A stretch of DNA of 64,000 nucleotides, taken from assembly GCF_025642135.1 (NCBI RefSeq), contig NZ_CP106793.1, positions 2,401,001-2,465,000 of the forward strand, read 5' to 3'. A model generated the notes under the pieces. That model saw only the letters and a list, made by a program, of their open reading frames with translations, did not search any database and was not told the origin of the DNA. Below, one piece after another: positions 56,762 to 64,000 of the stretch. Position 1 is the stretch's first letter. The number at the start of each line of letters is the position of its first letter. A program made the position numbers and the translations under genes. The DNA is from Streptomyces cynarae (GTDB taxonomy: Bacteria; Actinomycetota; Actinomycetes; Streptomycetales; Streptomycetaceae).

Positions 56762-57331
56762 CTACAGGCTGTCGAGAAAGCCGAGCGCCACCCGCCAGGT
56801 GGCCTCGGCCGCCTCCTCGTCGTAGTCAGGCAGGTCCGGGTCCGTGTACAGGTGGCCCGCGCCCGCGTACCGGTAGATCTCCACGTCCGCGCCCGCTCTG
56901 CCCATCTGCAGATACCAGGCGCTGAGCCAGTCGTCCGTCTCGAACGGGTCCGGCTCCGCGACGTGCAGCTGGACCGGCAGGGCGTCCACCGAGGCGCTCG
57001 GCGCGATGTCCGAGGTGCCGTGCAGCAGCAGGAGTCCGCGCGCCTTGTGGTCGCCGAGCGCCAGGGTCTGCCCGATGGACGCGCCGAGCGAGAAGCCGGA
57101 GTACACAAGCCCTCGCTCCGAGTAGGGCGCGGCGGCCAGGACGGCCCGCTTGAGCAGCTCTTCCTTCCCGATCTCGTCCTTGAAGGCCATGCCCTCCTCG
57201 ACCGTCTCGAAGGTGCGGCCGTCGAACAGGTCCGGGGTCCACACCTCGTGCCCGGCGGCGCGGAGCCGGTCGGCGGCGGCCCGGACGGCCGGCCGCAGAC
57301 CGTACGTCGAGTGGAAGAGCATGATGTTCAT
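56762..57331 (-). CDS. Dienelactone hydrolase-fold protein with a serine nucleophile
   Basis: A 189-aa alpha/beta hydrolase from ATG 57331 (MNIMLFHSTYGLRPAVRAAA). The nucleophile elbow is GFSLGASIGQ, so serine replaces the Cys of true dienelactone hydrolases. An aspartate in VQLHVAEPDPFETDDW and the histidine in YRYAGAGHLYTDPD complete the triad. It is shorter than typical DLH (about 230 aa). It converges on phoD and is divergent from the MscS gene. The substrate is unknown; ester hydrolase activity is likely. Confidence 0.88.
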   Translation of the reverse strand: MNIMLFHSTYGLRPAVRAAADRLRAAGHEVWTPDLFDGRTFETVEEGMAFKDEIGKEELLKRAVLAAAPYSERGLVYSGFSLGASIGQTLALGDHKARGLLLLHGTSDIAPSASVDALPVQLHVAEPDPFETDDWLSAWYLQMGRAGADVEIYRYAGAGHLYTDPDLPDYDEEAAEATWRVALGFLDSL

Positions 57332-57433
57332 GAGCCCATGGTGCCAGCCGCGACGGACAACGCCGTGCGCTGCGCGGCAGCGGGTGTTCTTGGCCACAGG
57401 TTCACGGCGGGCCCCACTGGTTACGTTCCAAGG

Positions 57434-58543
57434 ATGGAGAACGTACTGCGCCCGGTGATCGTCGTCGGCGGCACGGTCGGACTCACCCTGCTCATCGGGT
57501 GGGGCACGGACGTCCTGCTGCGCAAGGCGAACGCCCGGCACCCCGAGACGCCCCTGTGGGATCTGCTGCGCCGCGGCCGCATCCCCTACCAGCTCGTGCT
57601 GTGCACGGCCCTGCTGCGGGGCTCCTACGACCAGGCCGAGGTGCTCCAGGCGCATCAGGTCGGCATCGGCCGGACGCTCACCCTGGTGCTGATCGGTTCC
57701 GCGGCCTGGCTGGTGATCCGCATCGCGGGGGCCGTGGTCGAGACGACGTACAGCCGCTACGCCCGCGCCCACCACGACCCGGCCCGGGTCCGGCGCGTGC
57801 GCACCCAGGTCACGCTGATCATGCGGGTGGTGTACGCGACCGTCGGGGTGGTGGCGGCCAGCGCGATGCTGCTGACGTTCCCGGCGATGCGCACGGCCGG
57901 CGCCTCGCTGCTGGCCTCGGCCGGCGTCCTCGGCATCGTCGCCGGTGTCGCCGCGCAGTCCACGCTCTCCAACCTCTTCGCCGGGCTTCAGATCGCGTTC
58001 GGCGACATGGTGCGGCTCGGCGACACGGTGGTCGTGGACGGCGAGTGGGGCACGGTCGAGGAGATCACCCTCACGTTCCTGACCGTGCGCACCTGGGACG
58101 AGCGGCGGATCACCATGCCGGTGTCGTACTTCACCTCCAAGCCCTTCGAGAACTGGTCGCGCGGCAGCGCCCAGATGACCGGCATCGTCTACTTCCACGT
58201 CGACCACACCGCGCCCGTGGACGCGATGCGCGACAAGTTGCGCGACATCCTGCGCCACTGCCCGGCGTGGGACGGCCGGGCCTACGGCCTCCAGGTCACC
58301 GACTCGACGCCCAACACCATGCAGGTGCGGGCGCTGGTGACCGCCAAGGACGCGGACGACATATGGACGGCGCGGGTCACGGTGCGCGAGGAGCTCATCC
58401 GCTGGCTGGCCGAGGAGCATCCCTACGCGCTGCCGCGGGTCAACACTGCGGGCGCCATACCTCCGCCCGGCTGGAACGGTCACTCCGTGCGCGACGGACA
58501 GTTCCACAAGGCGTACGAACAGCAGCGGGCGAGCCGGGGGTGA
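57434..58543 (+). CDS. Small-conductance mechanosensitive channel family protein (MscS)
   Basis: A 369-aa membrane protein from ATG 57434 after AAGGAT. Membrane helices include VIVVGGTVGLTLLIGWG, TLTLVLIGSAAWLVIRIAGA and IMRVVYATVGVVAASAMLL. The pore helix and beta domain carry the MscS signature: GASLLASAGVLGIVAGVAAQ, STLSNLFAGLQIAFGDMVRL, GDTVVVDGEWGTVEEITLTF and TMPVSYFTSKPFENWS. It should protect against hypo-osmotic shock. It converges on the SDR gene, with 12 nt between stops. Confidence 0.93.
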   Translation: MENVLRPVIVVGGTVGLTLLIGWGTDVLLRKANARHPETPLWDLLRRGRIPYQLVLCTALLRGSYDQAEVLQAHQVGIGRTLTLVLIGSAAWLVIRIAGAVVETTYSRYARAHHDPARVRRVRTQVTLIMRVVYATVGVVAASAMLLTFPAMRTAGASLLASAGVLGIVAGVAAQSTLSNLFAGLQIAFGDMVRLGDTVVVDGEWGTVEEITLTFLTVRTWDERRITMPVSYFTSKPFENWSRGSAQMTGIVYFHVDHTAPVDAMRDKLRDILRHCPAWDGRAYGLQVTDSTPNTMQVRALVTAKDADDIWTARVTVREELIRWLAEEHPYALPRVNTAGAIPPPGWNGHSVRDGQFHKAYEQQRASRG

Positions 58544-58555
58544 TCCCCGCCCGCG

Positions 58556-59296
58556 TCAGCGGCCGCGTTCCGCGCCGCCGTTCACCTGGATCACCTGCGC
58601 GGTGATGTGGCGGGCGCCGGAGGACGCCAGCCAGTGCAGGGTCGCGGCGACGTCGCCGGGCGTGGCGGCACGGCCGATGGACGTCTCCGCGATGAGCCGC
58701 TCGCGCCGCGCCGGGTCCATCGCTTCGCCGAAGAACTCGGTGTCCTCGACGTAGCCGGGCGCGACCACGTTCACCGTGATGCCGCGCGCTCCGAGCTCCC
58801 GGGCCAGATCGAACGCGTACGGGTGCAGGGCGGCCTTGGAGGCGGCGTACGCGCCGCTGCCGGAGCCGCGGTAGGCGGCGATGGAGCTGAGGAACAGCAC
58901 CCGGCCGCCGGGTGAGGCGAGCCGGTCGCGCAGTGCCTCGGTGAGCAGGGCCGCGGTCAGCACGTTCAGCCGGAAGTTGACGGTCCAGGTGTGCGCGACG
59001 GTTTCGAGCGGATCTTCGATGTCGGCCTTGGGCTCCAGGAGCCCGCTGCCGCCCGCGCTGTTGACGAGGACGTCCACGGTGCCCAGCTCGTCGGCCACGA
59101 ACCGGGCGGCGCCGCGCACGGCGTGCGGGTCGCTCAGGTCGGCCGCATAAGTCAGCGCCCCGGGCACGTCGGCCTTCTCCAGCACCTCCGCCCGGCGTCC
59201 GAGGAGCAGTACCCGGTCCCCGTCCGCCGCGAAGGCCCGCGCCGCCGCAAGCCCGATCCCCGTGCCACCGCCACTGATCACCACGTTGCGCGTCAT
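58556..59296 (-). CDS. SDR family oxidoreductase
   Basis: A 246-aa short-chain dehydrogenase from ATG 59296 (MTRNVVISGGGTGIGLAAAR). The glycine loop is SGGGTGIG, followed by YAADLSDPH, NSAGGSG, catalytic Ser in LFLSSIAAYRGSG, and YAASKAAL. IQVNGGAERG ends it as in FabG-type SDRs. It probably reduces a keto group with NADPH; no neighbour hints at its pathway. Confidence 0.9.
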   Translation of the reverse strand: MTRNVVISGGGTGIGLAAARAFAADGDRVLLLGRRAEVLEKADVPGALTYAADLSDPHAVRGAARFVADELGTVDVLVNSAGGSGLLEPKADIEDPLETVAHTWTVNFRLNVLTAALLTEALRDRLASPGGRVLFLSSIAAYRGSGSGAYAASKAALHPYAFDLARELGARGITVNVVAPGYVEDTEFFGEAMDPARRERLIAETSIGRAATPGDVAATLHWLASSGARHITAQVIQVNGGAERGR

Positions 59297-59374
59297 GATC
59301 CGATCGTACAAAAGCCGCTTACGGTGAGGCGATTGCTCGTCCGGGCGGGTCGCGGGACGGCCCGGCGGCGGATG

Positions 59375-60991
59375 TCAGCGCAGACTGCGCACGTCCAGGT
59401 GGCGCAGCACCCGGTCGACGATCTCCGGGTCGGCACCCGGCTCGCTGCGTGCCGCCAGCACCTCGTGGCGTGCCGCGCTCAGCATCTCCCCGTGGATCCT
59501 GCGTACGCGCTTGACGCGCCGGGCCCGCTGCTCGTGTGCCTCGCGCCGCTCCTCGTCCCCGAGGTCGGGGCTGATGCGGGCGCCGATGTCGAAGGCCCGC
59601 CGCAGCAACTGCTCGGACAGCTCGTCCGGCAGCTCCTCGACCTGCTCGATCTCCTTCAGCCTGCGCTTAGCCGCCTTGGCCGCGCGGACCGCCAGCGCGT
59701 GCTCGAACTCCTTTTCGCTCTCCGTGTCGGCCCGCACGTTCAACTTCCGCACCAGCCACGGCAGCGTGAGCCCCTGGAGCACGAGTGTGGCGATGATCAC
59801 CCCGAAGGCGATGAAGACGATCTCGTCCCGGCCCGGGAAGGGCGAACCGTCGTCCATGGTCAGCGGAATGGCCAGGGCCAGCGCCACCGACGCCACGCCC
59901 CGCATCCCCGACCACCACATGACGACGGTCTCGCGCCAGGACACCGGGATCTCCTCGTCGTAGTCCCGTTTGGCGTGCAGCCGCTTGGTCAGCCAGGTCG
60001 CGGGCAGCAGCCACGCGAGGCGGACGAAGACCACGACGGCCACGATCGCGGCGCCCCAGCCGAGCATCTCGCCCCACCGCCCGGACGCGGTCCGGATCGC
60101 GTGGTGCAGTTCCAGCCCGATGAGCCCGAACGCGATCCCGGTGACCAGGGTGTCCACGACGTCCCAGAACGTGTGCCCGGCGAGCCGCATCATCACATCG
60201 TCCGGATCGGCGGCGTACTCCGCCAGGAACAGTGCGGTGACCAGCACGGACAGCACACCGGAGCCGTGCAGCTCCTCGGCCAGGACGTACGAGGCGTACG
60301 GCACGAGGAGCGTCAGCCCGATCTGCAGGGTGGCGTCGCCGAGCAGGTCGAGCAGCTTGTTGGAGGCCCAGCCGAGGGCGAGCCCGACGGCGAGGGCGAC
60401 GACCGCGGAGAGTGCCAGTTCGACCAGGGCGTGCGGCAGCGAAAACGCTCCGCTGACGGCGGCGGCGATCGCGACGTGGTAGAGCACGATCGCCGTCACG
60501 TCGTTGAACAGGCCCTCGCCCTCCAGGATCGACACCAGGCGGCGGGGCAGCCCGAGCTGTCCCGCGACCGCGGTCGCCGCGACCGGGTCGGGCGGCGCGA
60601 CCAGGGCGCCGAGCGCCACCGCCGCGGCGACCGGCAGCCCCGGCACGACCTCGTGGGCGACGGCGGCCACGCACACGGTGGTGACGAACACCAACGCGAC
60701 GGCCAGCAGGAAGATGGGCCGCTTGTTGGCCGCGAACTGCCGCCACGACGTGCGGCGCACCGCCGCGTACAGCAGCGGCGGCAGCAGCGCGGGCAGGATC
60801 AGCCCTGGCGGGATGTTGACGTTGGGCACGAAGTCGAGCAGGGCGAGCACGATCCCGAGCAGAGTCATCAGCACCGGCGCCGGCAGCCGGAGCCGGTCCC
60901 CCACCGGGACGCTCACCACGGCCCCGAGCAACAGCAGTAGGAACAGGGCCAGTTGGTCCACGGTGAGCGCTCCGGGAAGTTCGACGTTCAC
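59375..60991 (-). CDS. Na+/H+ antiporter, CPA1/NhaP-type
   Basis: A 538-aa polytopic transporter starting GTG 60991 (NVELPGALTVDQLALFLLLL). About 12 membrane helices precede a cytoplasmic tail of 110 residues. Family residues: PALLPPLLYAAV, ALGALVAPPDPVAATAV (the ion-site Pro-Asp-Pro), GEGLFNDVTAIVLYHVAIAA (Asn-Asp) and WWSGMRGVASVALALAIPLT (Arg-Gly). It exports Na+ or K+ for protons. The tail is charged, with Lys/Arg/Glu-rich helices (AAKRRLKEIEQVEELPDELS) that may sense pH or ions. Confidence 0.93.
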   Translation of the reverse strand: MNVELPGALTVDQLALFLLLLLGAVVSVPVGDRLRLPAPVLMTLLGIVLALLDFVPNVNIPPGLILPALLPPLLYAAVRRTSWRQFAANKRPIFLLAVALVFVTTVCVAAVAHEVVPGLPVAAAVALGALVAPPDPVAATAVAGQLGLPRRLVSILEGEGLFNDVTAIVLYHVAIAAAVSGAFSLPHALVELALSAVVALAVGLALGWASNKLLDLLGDATLQIGLTLLVPYASYVLAEELHGSGVLSVLVTALFLAEYAADPDDVMMRLAGHTFWDVVDTLVTGIAFGLIGLELHHAIRTASGRWGEMLGWGAAIVAVVVFVRLAWLLPATWLTKRLHAKRDYDEEIPVSWRETVVMWWSGMRGVASVALALAIPLTMDDGSPFPGRDEIVFIAFGVIIATLVLQGLTLPWLVRKLNVRADTESEKEFEHALAVRAAKAAKRRLKEIEQVEELPDELSEQLLRRAFDIGARISPDLGDEERREAHEQRARRVKRVRRIHGEMLSAARHEVLAARSEPGADPEIVDRVLRHLDVRSLR

Positions 60992-61045
60992 ACAGCAGGT
61001 CTCAAGCCTGCCATGCCACCCTTCTCACCGGTTTTTCCGACTTCA

Positions 61046-61522
61046 CTACAGAGAGCGCCGCATCGATCGGTGCGGTATCCCCGCGTCGGGGAACTCCGGC
61101 CCGTAGGCCGCGTAGCCCAGCCGCTCGTAGAAGCCCAGCGCTTGGGTCTGCGCGTGCAGGTCCACCGCCGTCAGACCACGCGCGCGTGCCGCGTCCTCGA
61201 TGGCCCGCACCAGCGCGGCGCCGACGCCCAGGCCGCGTGCCTCCCGCGTCACCGCCAGCCGCCCGAGCGAGCCCACGGACGCGTCGCCGCCGTTCTTGGC
61301 GGCGGCCGCCTCCCCGTGCAGCAGCCGGCCCGTACCGAGCGGCACGCCGTCCTCCCGGACGGCCAGGACGTGCACGGCAGCGGCGTCGTACGCGTCGTAC
61401 TCGATGTCCTCGGGCACGCCCTGCTCGCCGACGAAGACCTCCTTGCGGACCGCGAAGCACGCCTCGCGGTCGGCGGGCTCCTCGGCGATCCGCACGACGT
61501 ACCCGGCGTTCCCGGCGCTCAT
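61046..61522 (-). CDS. GNAT-family N-acetyltransferase
   Basis: A 158-aa acetyltransferase from ATG 61522 ([20 protein letters not shown]). The core [20 protein letters not shown] and the acetyl-CoA loop [20 protein letters not shown] are ElaA/GNAT-type. [20 protein letters not shown] ends the fold. The RGLGVG loop fits the Q/RxxGxG/A consensus. It overlaps the RluA-type gene (ATGA, 4 nt), so both are coupled. The substrate is unknown. Confidence 0.9.
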   Translation of the reverse strand: MSAGNAGYVVRIAEEPADREACFAVRKEVFVGEQGVPEDIEYDAYDAAAVHVLAVREDGVPLGTGRLLHGEAAAAKNGGDASVGSLGRLAVTREARGLGVGAALVRAIEDAARARGLTAVDLHAQTQALGFYERLGYAAYGPEFPDAGIPHRSMRRSL

Positions 61523-62463
61523 GCCCAGCTCTCCTCGCGCACCTTGTCCAACGCCTTCTGAAGGTCGGCGGGGTAGGCGCTCTCGAACTCCACCCACTGC
61601 CCGTCCCCCGGGTGCTCGAAGCCGAGGCGTACGGCGTGCAGCCACTGGCGGGTCAGGCCGAGCCGCTTGGCGAGCGTCGGGTCCGCGCCGTACGTCAGGT
61701 CGCCGACGCACGGGTGCCGGTGGGCGGCCATGTGGACGCGGATCTGGTGGGTACGCCCCGTCTCCAGCTTGACGTCGAGCAGGGACGCCGAGCGGAAGGC
61801 CTCAAGCAGGTCGTAGTGCGTGACGGAGGGCTTGCCGTCGGCCGTGACCGCCCACTTGTAGTCGTGGGTGGGGTGGCGGCCGATGGGTGCGTCGATGGTG
61901 CCGCTCGTCGGGTCGGGGTGGCCCTGGACGAGCGTGTGGTAGCGCTTGTCGACCGTGCGCTCCTTGAACTGGCGCTTGAGCGACGTGTACGCGTACTCCG
62001 ACTTGGCCACCACCATCAGGCCGGAGGTGCCCACGTCGAGGCGGTGGACGATGCCCTGGCGCTCGGCGGCGCCGGAGGTGGAGATCCGGTAGCCGGCCGC
62101 CGCCAGGCCGCCGATCACGGTCGGGCCGGTCCAGCCGGGGCTGGGGTGCGCGGCGACGCCGATCGGCTTGACGATCACGACCACGTCCTCGTCGTCGTGC
62201 ACGATCTCCATGCCCTCGACCGGCTCCGCGACCACCTGCACCGGCGCGGGCGCCTGCGGCATCTCGACCTCGAGCCAGGCGCCGCCGCGCACCCGCTCCG
62301 ACTTGCCGACCACCGCGCCGTCCACCTGCACCTTGCCCGCCGCGGCCAGCTCCGCGGCTTTGGTGCGGGAGAAGCCGAACATGCGGGAGATGGCGGCGTC
62401 GACGCGCTCGCCCTCCAGGCCGTCGGGCACGGGCAGGGTACGGATCTCGGGAAGCGTGCTCAC
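61519..62463 (-). CDS. rluD: RluA-family pseudouridine synthase (RluD-like)
   Basis: A 314-aa enzyme that modifies rRNA uridines. An N-terminal S4 domain covers about residues 18-75 ([20 protein letters not shown]). The catalytic domain has the RluA signature [20 protein letters not shown], whose aspartate is catalytic, plus [20 protein letters not shown]. The N-terminal S4 domain fits RluD. It lies between lspA and the GNAT gene on the same strand, with 84 nt to lspA. Confidence 0.9.
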   Translation of the reverse strand: MSTLPEIRTLPVPDGLEGERVDAAISRMFGFSRTKAAELAAAGKVQVDGAVVGKSERVRGGAWLEVEMPQAPAPVQVVAEPVEGMEIVHDDEDVVVIVKPIGVAAHPSPGWTGPTVIGGLAAAGYRISTSGAAERQGIVHRLDVGTSGLMVVAKSEYAYTSLKRQFKERTVDKRYHTLVQGHPDPTSGTIDAPIGRHPTHDYKWAVTADGKPSVTHYDLLEAFRSASLLDVKLETGRTHQIRVHMAAHRHPCVGDLTYGADPTLAKRLGLTRQWLHAVRLGFEHPGDGQWVEFESAYPADLQKALDKVREESWA

Positions 62464-62547
62464 CCGTCGAGTATGCCGGACGGGTCCTCCGGCCCCGAGA
62501 GGAGCCTGTGGACAACGGCCTCGGGCCTTGTGGCCGGCCCCGCGATC

Positions 62548-63168
62548 TCAGTCCTTGTGGACGGTGCCGTCCGGGTCGAGCCCGCGGAAGGACAGCAGCA
62601 CGATGAGGATGCCGCCGCAGACGATCGCCGAGTCGGCCAGGTTGAAGACCGCGAAGTGCTTGGGCGCGATGAAGTCGACGACCGCGCCCTCGAACACGCC
62701 CGGAGAGCGGAAGATCCGGTCGGTGAGGTTGCCGAGCGCGCCGCCGAGCAGCAGGCCGAGGGCGATCGCCCAGGGCAGGCTGTAGAGCTTGCGGGCGAGC
62801 CGGGCGATCACCACGATCACCGCCGCCGCGATCACCGTGAAGATCACGGTGAAGGCCTCACCGAAGCCGAAGGCCGCACCCGGGTTGCGGATCGCCTCGA
62901 ACTTCAGCCAGTCCCCGATGATCTCGATCGGCTCGTGGTGTTCCAGCTTCGCGACCACGATCAGCTTGCTGATCAGGTCGAGGGTGTACGCGAAGGCGGC
63001 GACCACGAACAGGACCGCGATCCGGCGCCTGCCCCTGGGGCGCTCGGCGGCGCCGGAACCAGGCGCCTGAGCTCCGGCGCCCTCGGCCGGGGCCCGCCCG
63101 TCGGACTGCTCCGGCCCTGCCGCGTCTGGGATGTCCGGCGTACCGATGATGCGCTCCGCCTCTGCCAC
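62548..63168 (-). CDS. lspA: Lipoprotein signal peptidase (signal peptidase II)
   Basis: A 206-aa membrane protease that cleaves the signal peptide of lipidated prolipoproteins. A hydrophilic N-terminal region of about 45 residues (VPEADAE-like, ending [13 protein letters not shown]) precedes four membrane helices, including [19 protein letters not shown]. Catalytic aspartates are in [10 protein letters not shown] and [12 protein letters not shown]. It completes the pathway begun by lgt (20303). The next gene upstream, DksA-like, ends 77 nt away on the same strand. Confidence 0.95.
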   Translation of the reverse strand: MAEAERIIGTPDIPDAAGPEQSDGRAPAEGAGAQAPGSGAAERPRGRRRIAVLFVVAAFAYTLDLISKLIVVAKLEHHEPIEIIGDWLKFEAIRNPGAAFGFGEAFTVIFTVIAAAVIVVIARLARKLYSLPWAIALGLLLGGALGNLTDRIFRSPGVFEGAVVDFIAPKHFAVFNLADSAIVCGGILIVLLSFRGLDPDGTVHKD

Positions 63169-63245
63169 GTGAATCCCTCAACCTAGGTGCCCTGACTGGA
63201 CGAGACTACGACACCACCACGCCGTATCACGTGTTCAGGCGGGGC

Positions 63246-64000
63246 TCATGGGCGGCGTTCCCGCTTCTGCTTGCATTCCACGCACAGCGTGGCCCGCGGA
63301 AAGGCCTGCATACGGGCCTTGCCGATGGCGTTGCCGCAGCTCTCGCACAGGCCGTAGGTGCCGGAGTCGAGACGTTCCAGGGCGTGCTCGGTCTGTTCGA
63401 GCATCTCCCGGGCGTTGTGGGCGAGCGCCATCTCGTGCTCACGGGTGATGTTCTTGGTGCCGGTGTCCGCCTGGTCGTCGCCGGCGCCGTCCCCGGAGTC
63501 GCGCATGAGACCGACCAGCGCCTGTTCGGAGGCATCGATCTCGCCGCGCAGCCGCAGGGCCTCGGACTCCAGCTCTGCGCGCGCCTCGGCCACCTCCTCG
63601 GGGGTCCACGGGTCCTCTCCGGGGCGCACCGCCAGTTCCCCGGGCTCGGCCGCGGCGATCCTCGCCTTGGGGACCGCGGTGGGGCCCGTGTCCGCCGTGG
63701 CCGTCCCAGGAGTCTTCTTCGCAACCACCGTCGTGGCTCCCGTCTGCTTCGCGGCCTCGACCTCGCTCGCCTTCTTGGCCGTGCTCTTCTTGGCCGCACT
63801 CTTCGTGGGGGTGCTTTTCGTCGTGCCGCCCTTCGCGGCACTCTTGTCGGCGGCGGCCTTGGAGGGGGCCGCCTTTTCGGCGGCGGCTTTCTTGGCCGCC
63901 GTCCTGGGGGTGACGGCCTTCTTGGCCGCCGTCTTCGGGGTGACGACCTTCTCGGCCGCCGCCTTCTTGGCAGCGGCCTTCTTCGCTGCCGCCTTCTTCG
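63246..64000 (-). CDS. DksA/TraR zinc-finger protein with Lys/Ala-rich N-terminus, 5' end cut by window edge
   Basis: At least 251 residues; the start is outside the window. The visible N-terminal 90 residues are rich in Lys and Ala (repeats such as KKAAAKK and TPKTAAKKAV), like the tail of histone H1 and bacterial HU/H1-like proteins. The C-terminal 160 residues carry the DksA/TraR domain: PWTPEEVAEARAELESEALR, a helical coiled coil, then zinc finger CESCGNAIGKARMQAFPRAT followed by LCVECK (C-x2-C-x17-C-x2-C). Internal GTG 63728 could give a shorter form lacking the tail. It may modulate RNA polymerase; the basic tail probably adds DNA binding. Confidence 0.88.
   Translation of the reverse strand, partial: KKAAAKKAAAKKAAAEKVVTPKTAAKKAVTPRTAAKKAAAEKAAPSKAAADKSAAKGGTTKSTPTKSAAKKSTAKKASEVEAAKQTGATTVVAKKTPGTATADTGPTAVPKARIAAAEPGELAVRPGEDPWTPEEVAEARAELESEALRLRGEIDASEQALVGLMRDSGDGAGDDQADTGTKNITREHEMALAHNAREMLEQTEHALERLDSGTYGLCESCGNAIGKARMQAFPRATLCVECKQKRERRP

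Overview
The window is very GC-rich, high-GC3 DNA from an actinomycete, almost certainly a Streptomyces chromosome. The gene content and order match the conserved core around gltBD, trpCMBA, lgt, the split trp/his loci and dnaE of Streptomyces. Many genes use GTG or TTG starts, genes are often coupled by 4-nt stop/start overlaps, and intrinsic terminators are strong GC hairpins. The organism cannot be named to species from the window alone. I see no tRNA, rRNA, CRISPR array, IS element or prophage.

Layout. 1-4.7 kb: a steroid C/D-ring (HIP) degradation-type cluster (thiolase, KstR2-like TetR regulator, SDR, and two divergent acyl-CoA dehydrogenase subunits) with a KstR2-like operator between the divergent units. 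4.7-12.8 kb: a VWA/TerF-like protein, glutamate synthase (gltB and a gltD with an apparent 1-nt deletion near its end), and a VIT1/CCC1 metal transporter with possible iron boxes. 13.0-20.3 kb: a tightly coupled six-gene unit of four different ADP-ribosylglycohydrolase-family proteins, a CaiB-type CoA-transferase and a CitE-like lyase, closed by a perfect 16-bp terminator. 20.3-30.7 kb: lgt, a membrane DsbA-like protein, trpA, trpB, trpM, trpC, three small membrane proteins, a secreted sedolisin-like protease, trpE and hisI.

30.8-39.2 kb: a TIGR03085 protein, an ArsR/MFS pair (MFS frame broken), then hisF, ridA, priA, hisH, a 54-aa membrane protein, hisB, hisC and hisD. PriA serves both histidine and tryptophan synthesis, so the trp and his genes here are functionally linked. 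39.5-48.2 kb: a membrane-anchored beta-helix-like protein, a helical-repeat protein, a LON-domain protein, YbaK, a 24-aa ORF resembling ribosomal protein bL37, an ABC exporter pair, an NYN-domain protein and a small hydrophilic protein. 48.2-64 kb: dnaE, a DUF2252 protein, a second DsbA-like protein, Tat-exported PhoD, a serine-type dienelactone-hydrolase-fold protein, an MscS channel, an SDR, a Na+/H+ antiporter, a GNAT protein, an RluA-family pseudouridine synthase, lspA, and a DksA/TraR zinc-finger protein whose Lys/Ala-rich N-terminus runs off the right edge.

Two genes (gltD and the MFS gene) each need one extra base to restore the family-like reading frame. Both could be real mutations or assembly errors in GC runs, and read evidence should settle this before either is called a fusion or pseudogene.
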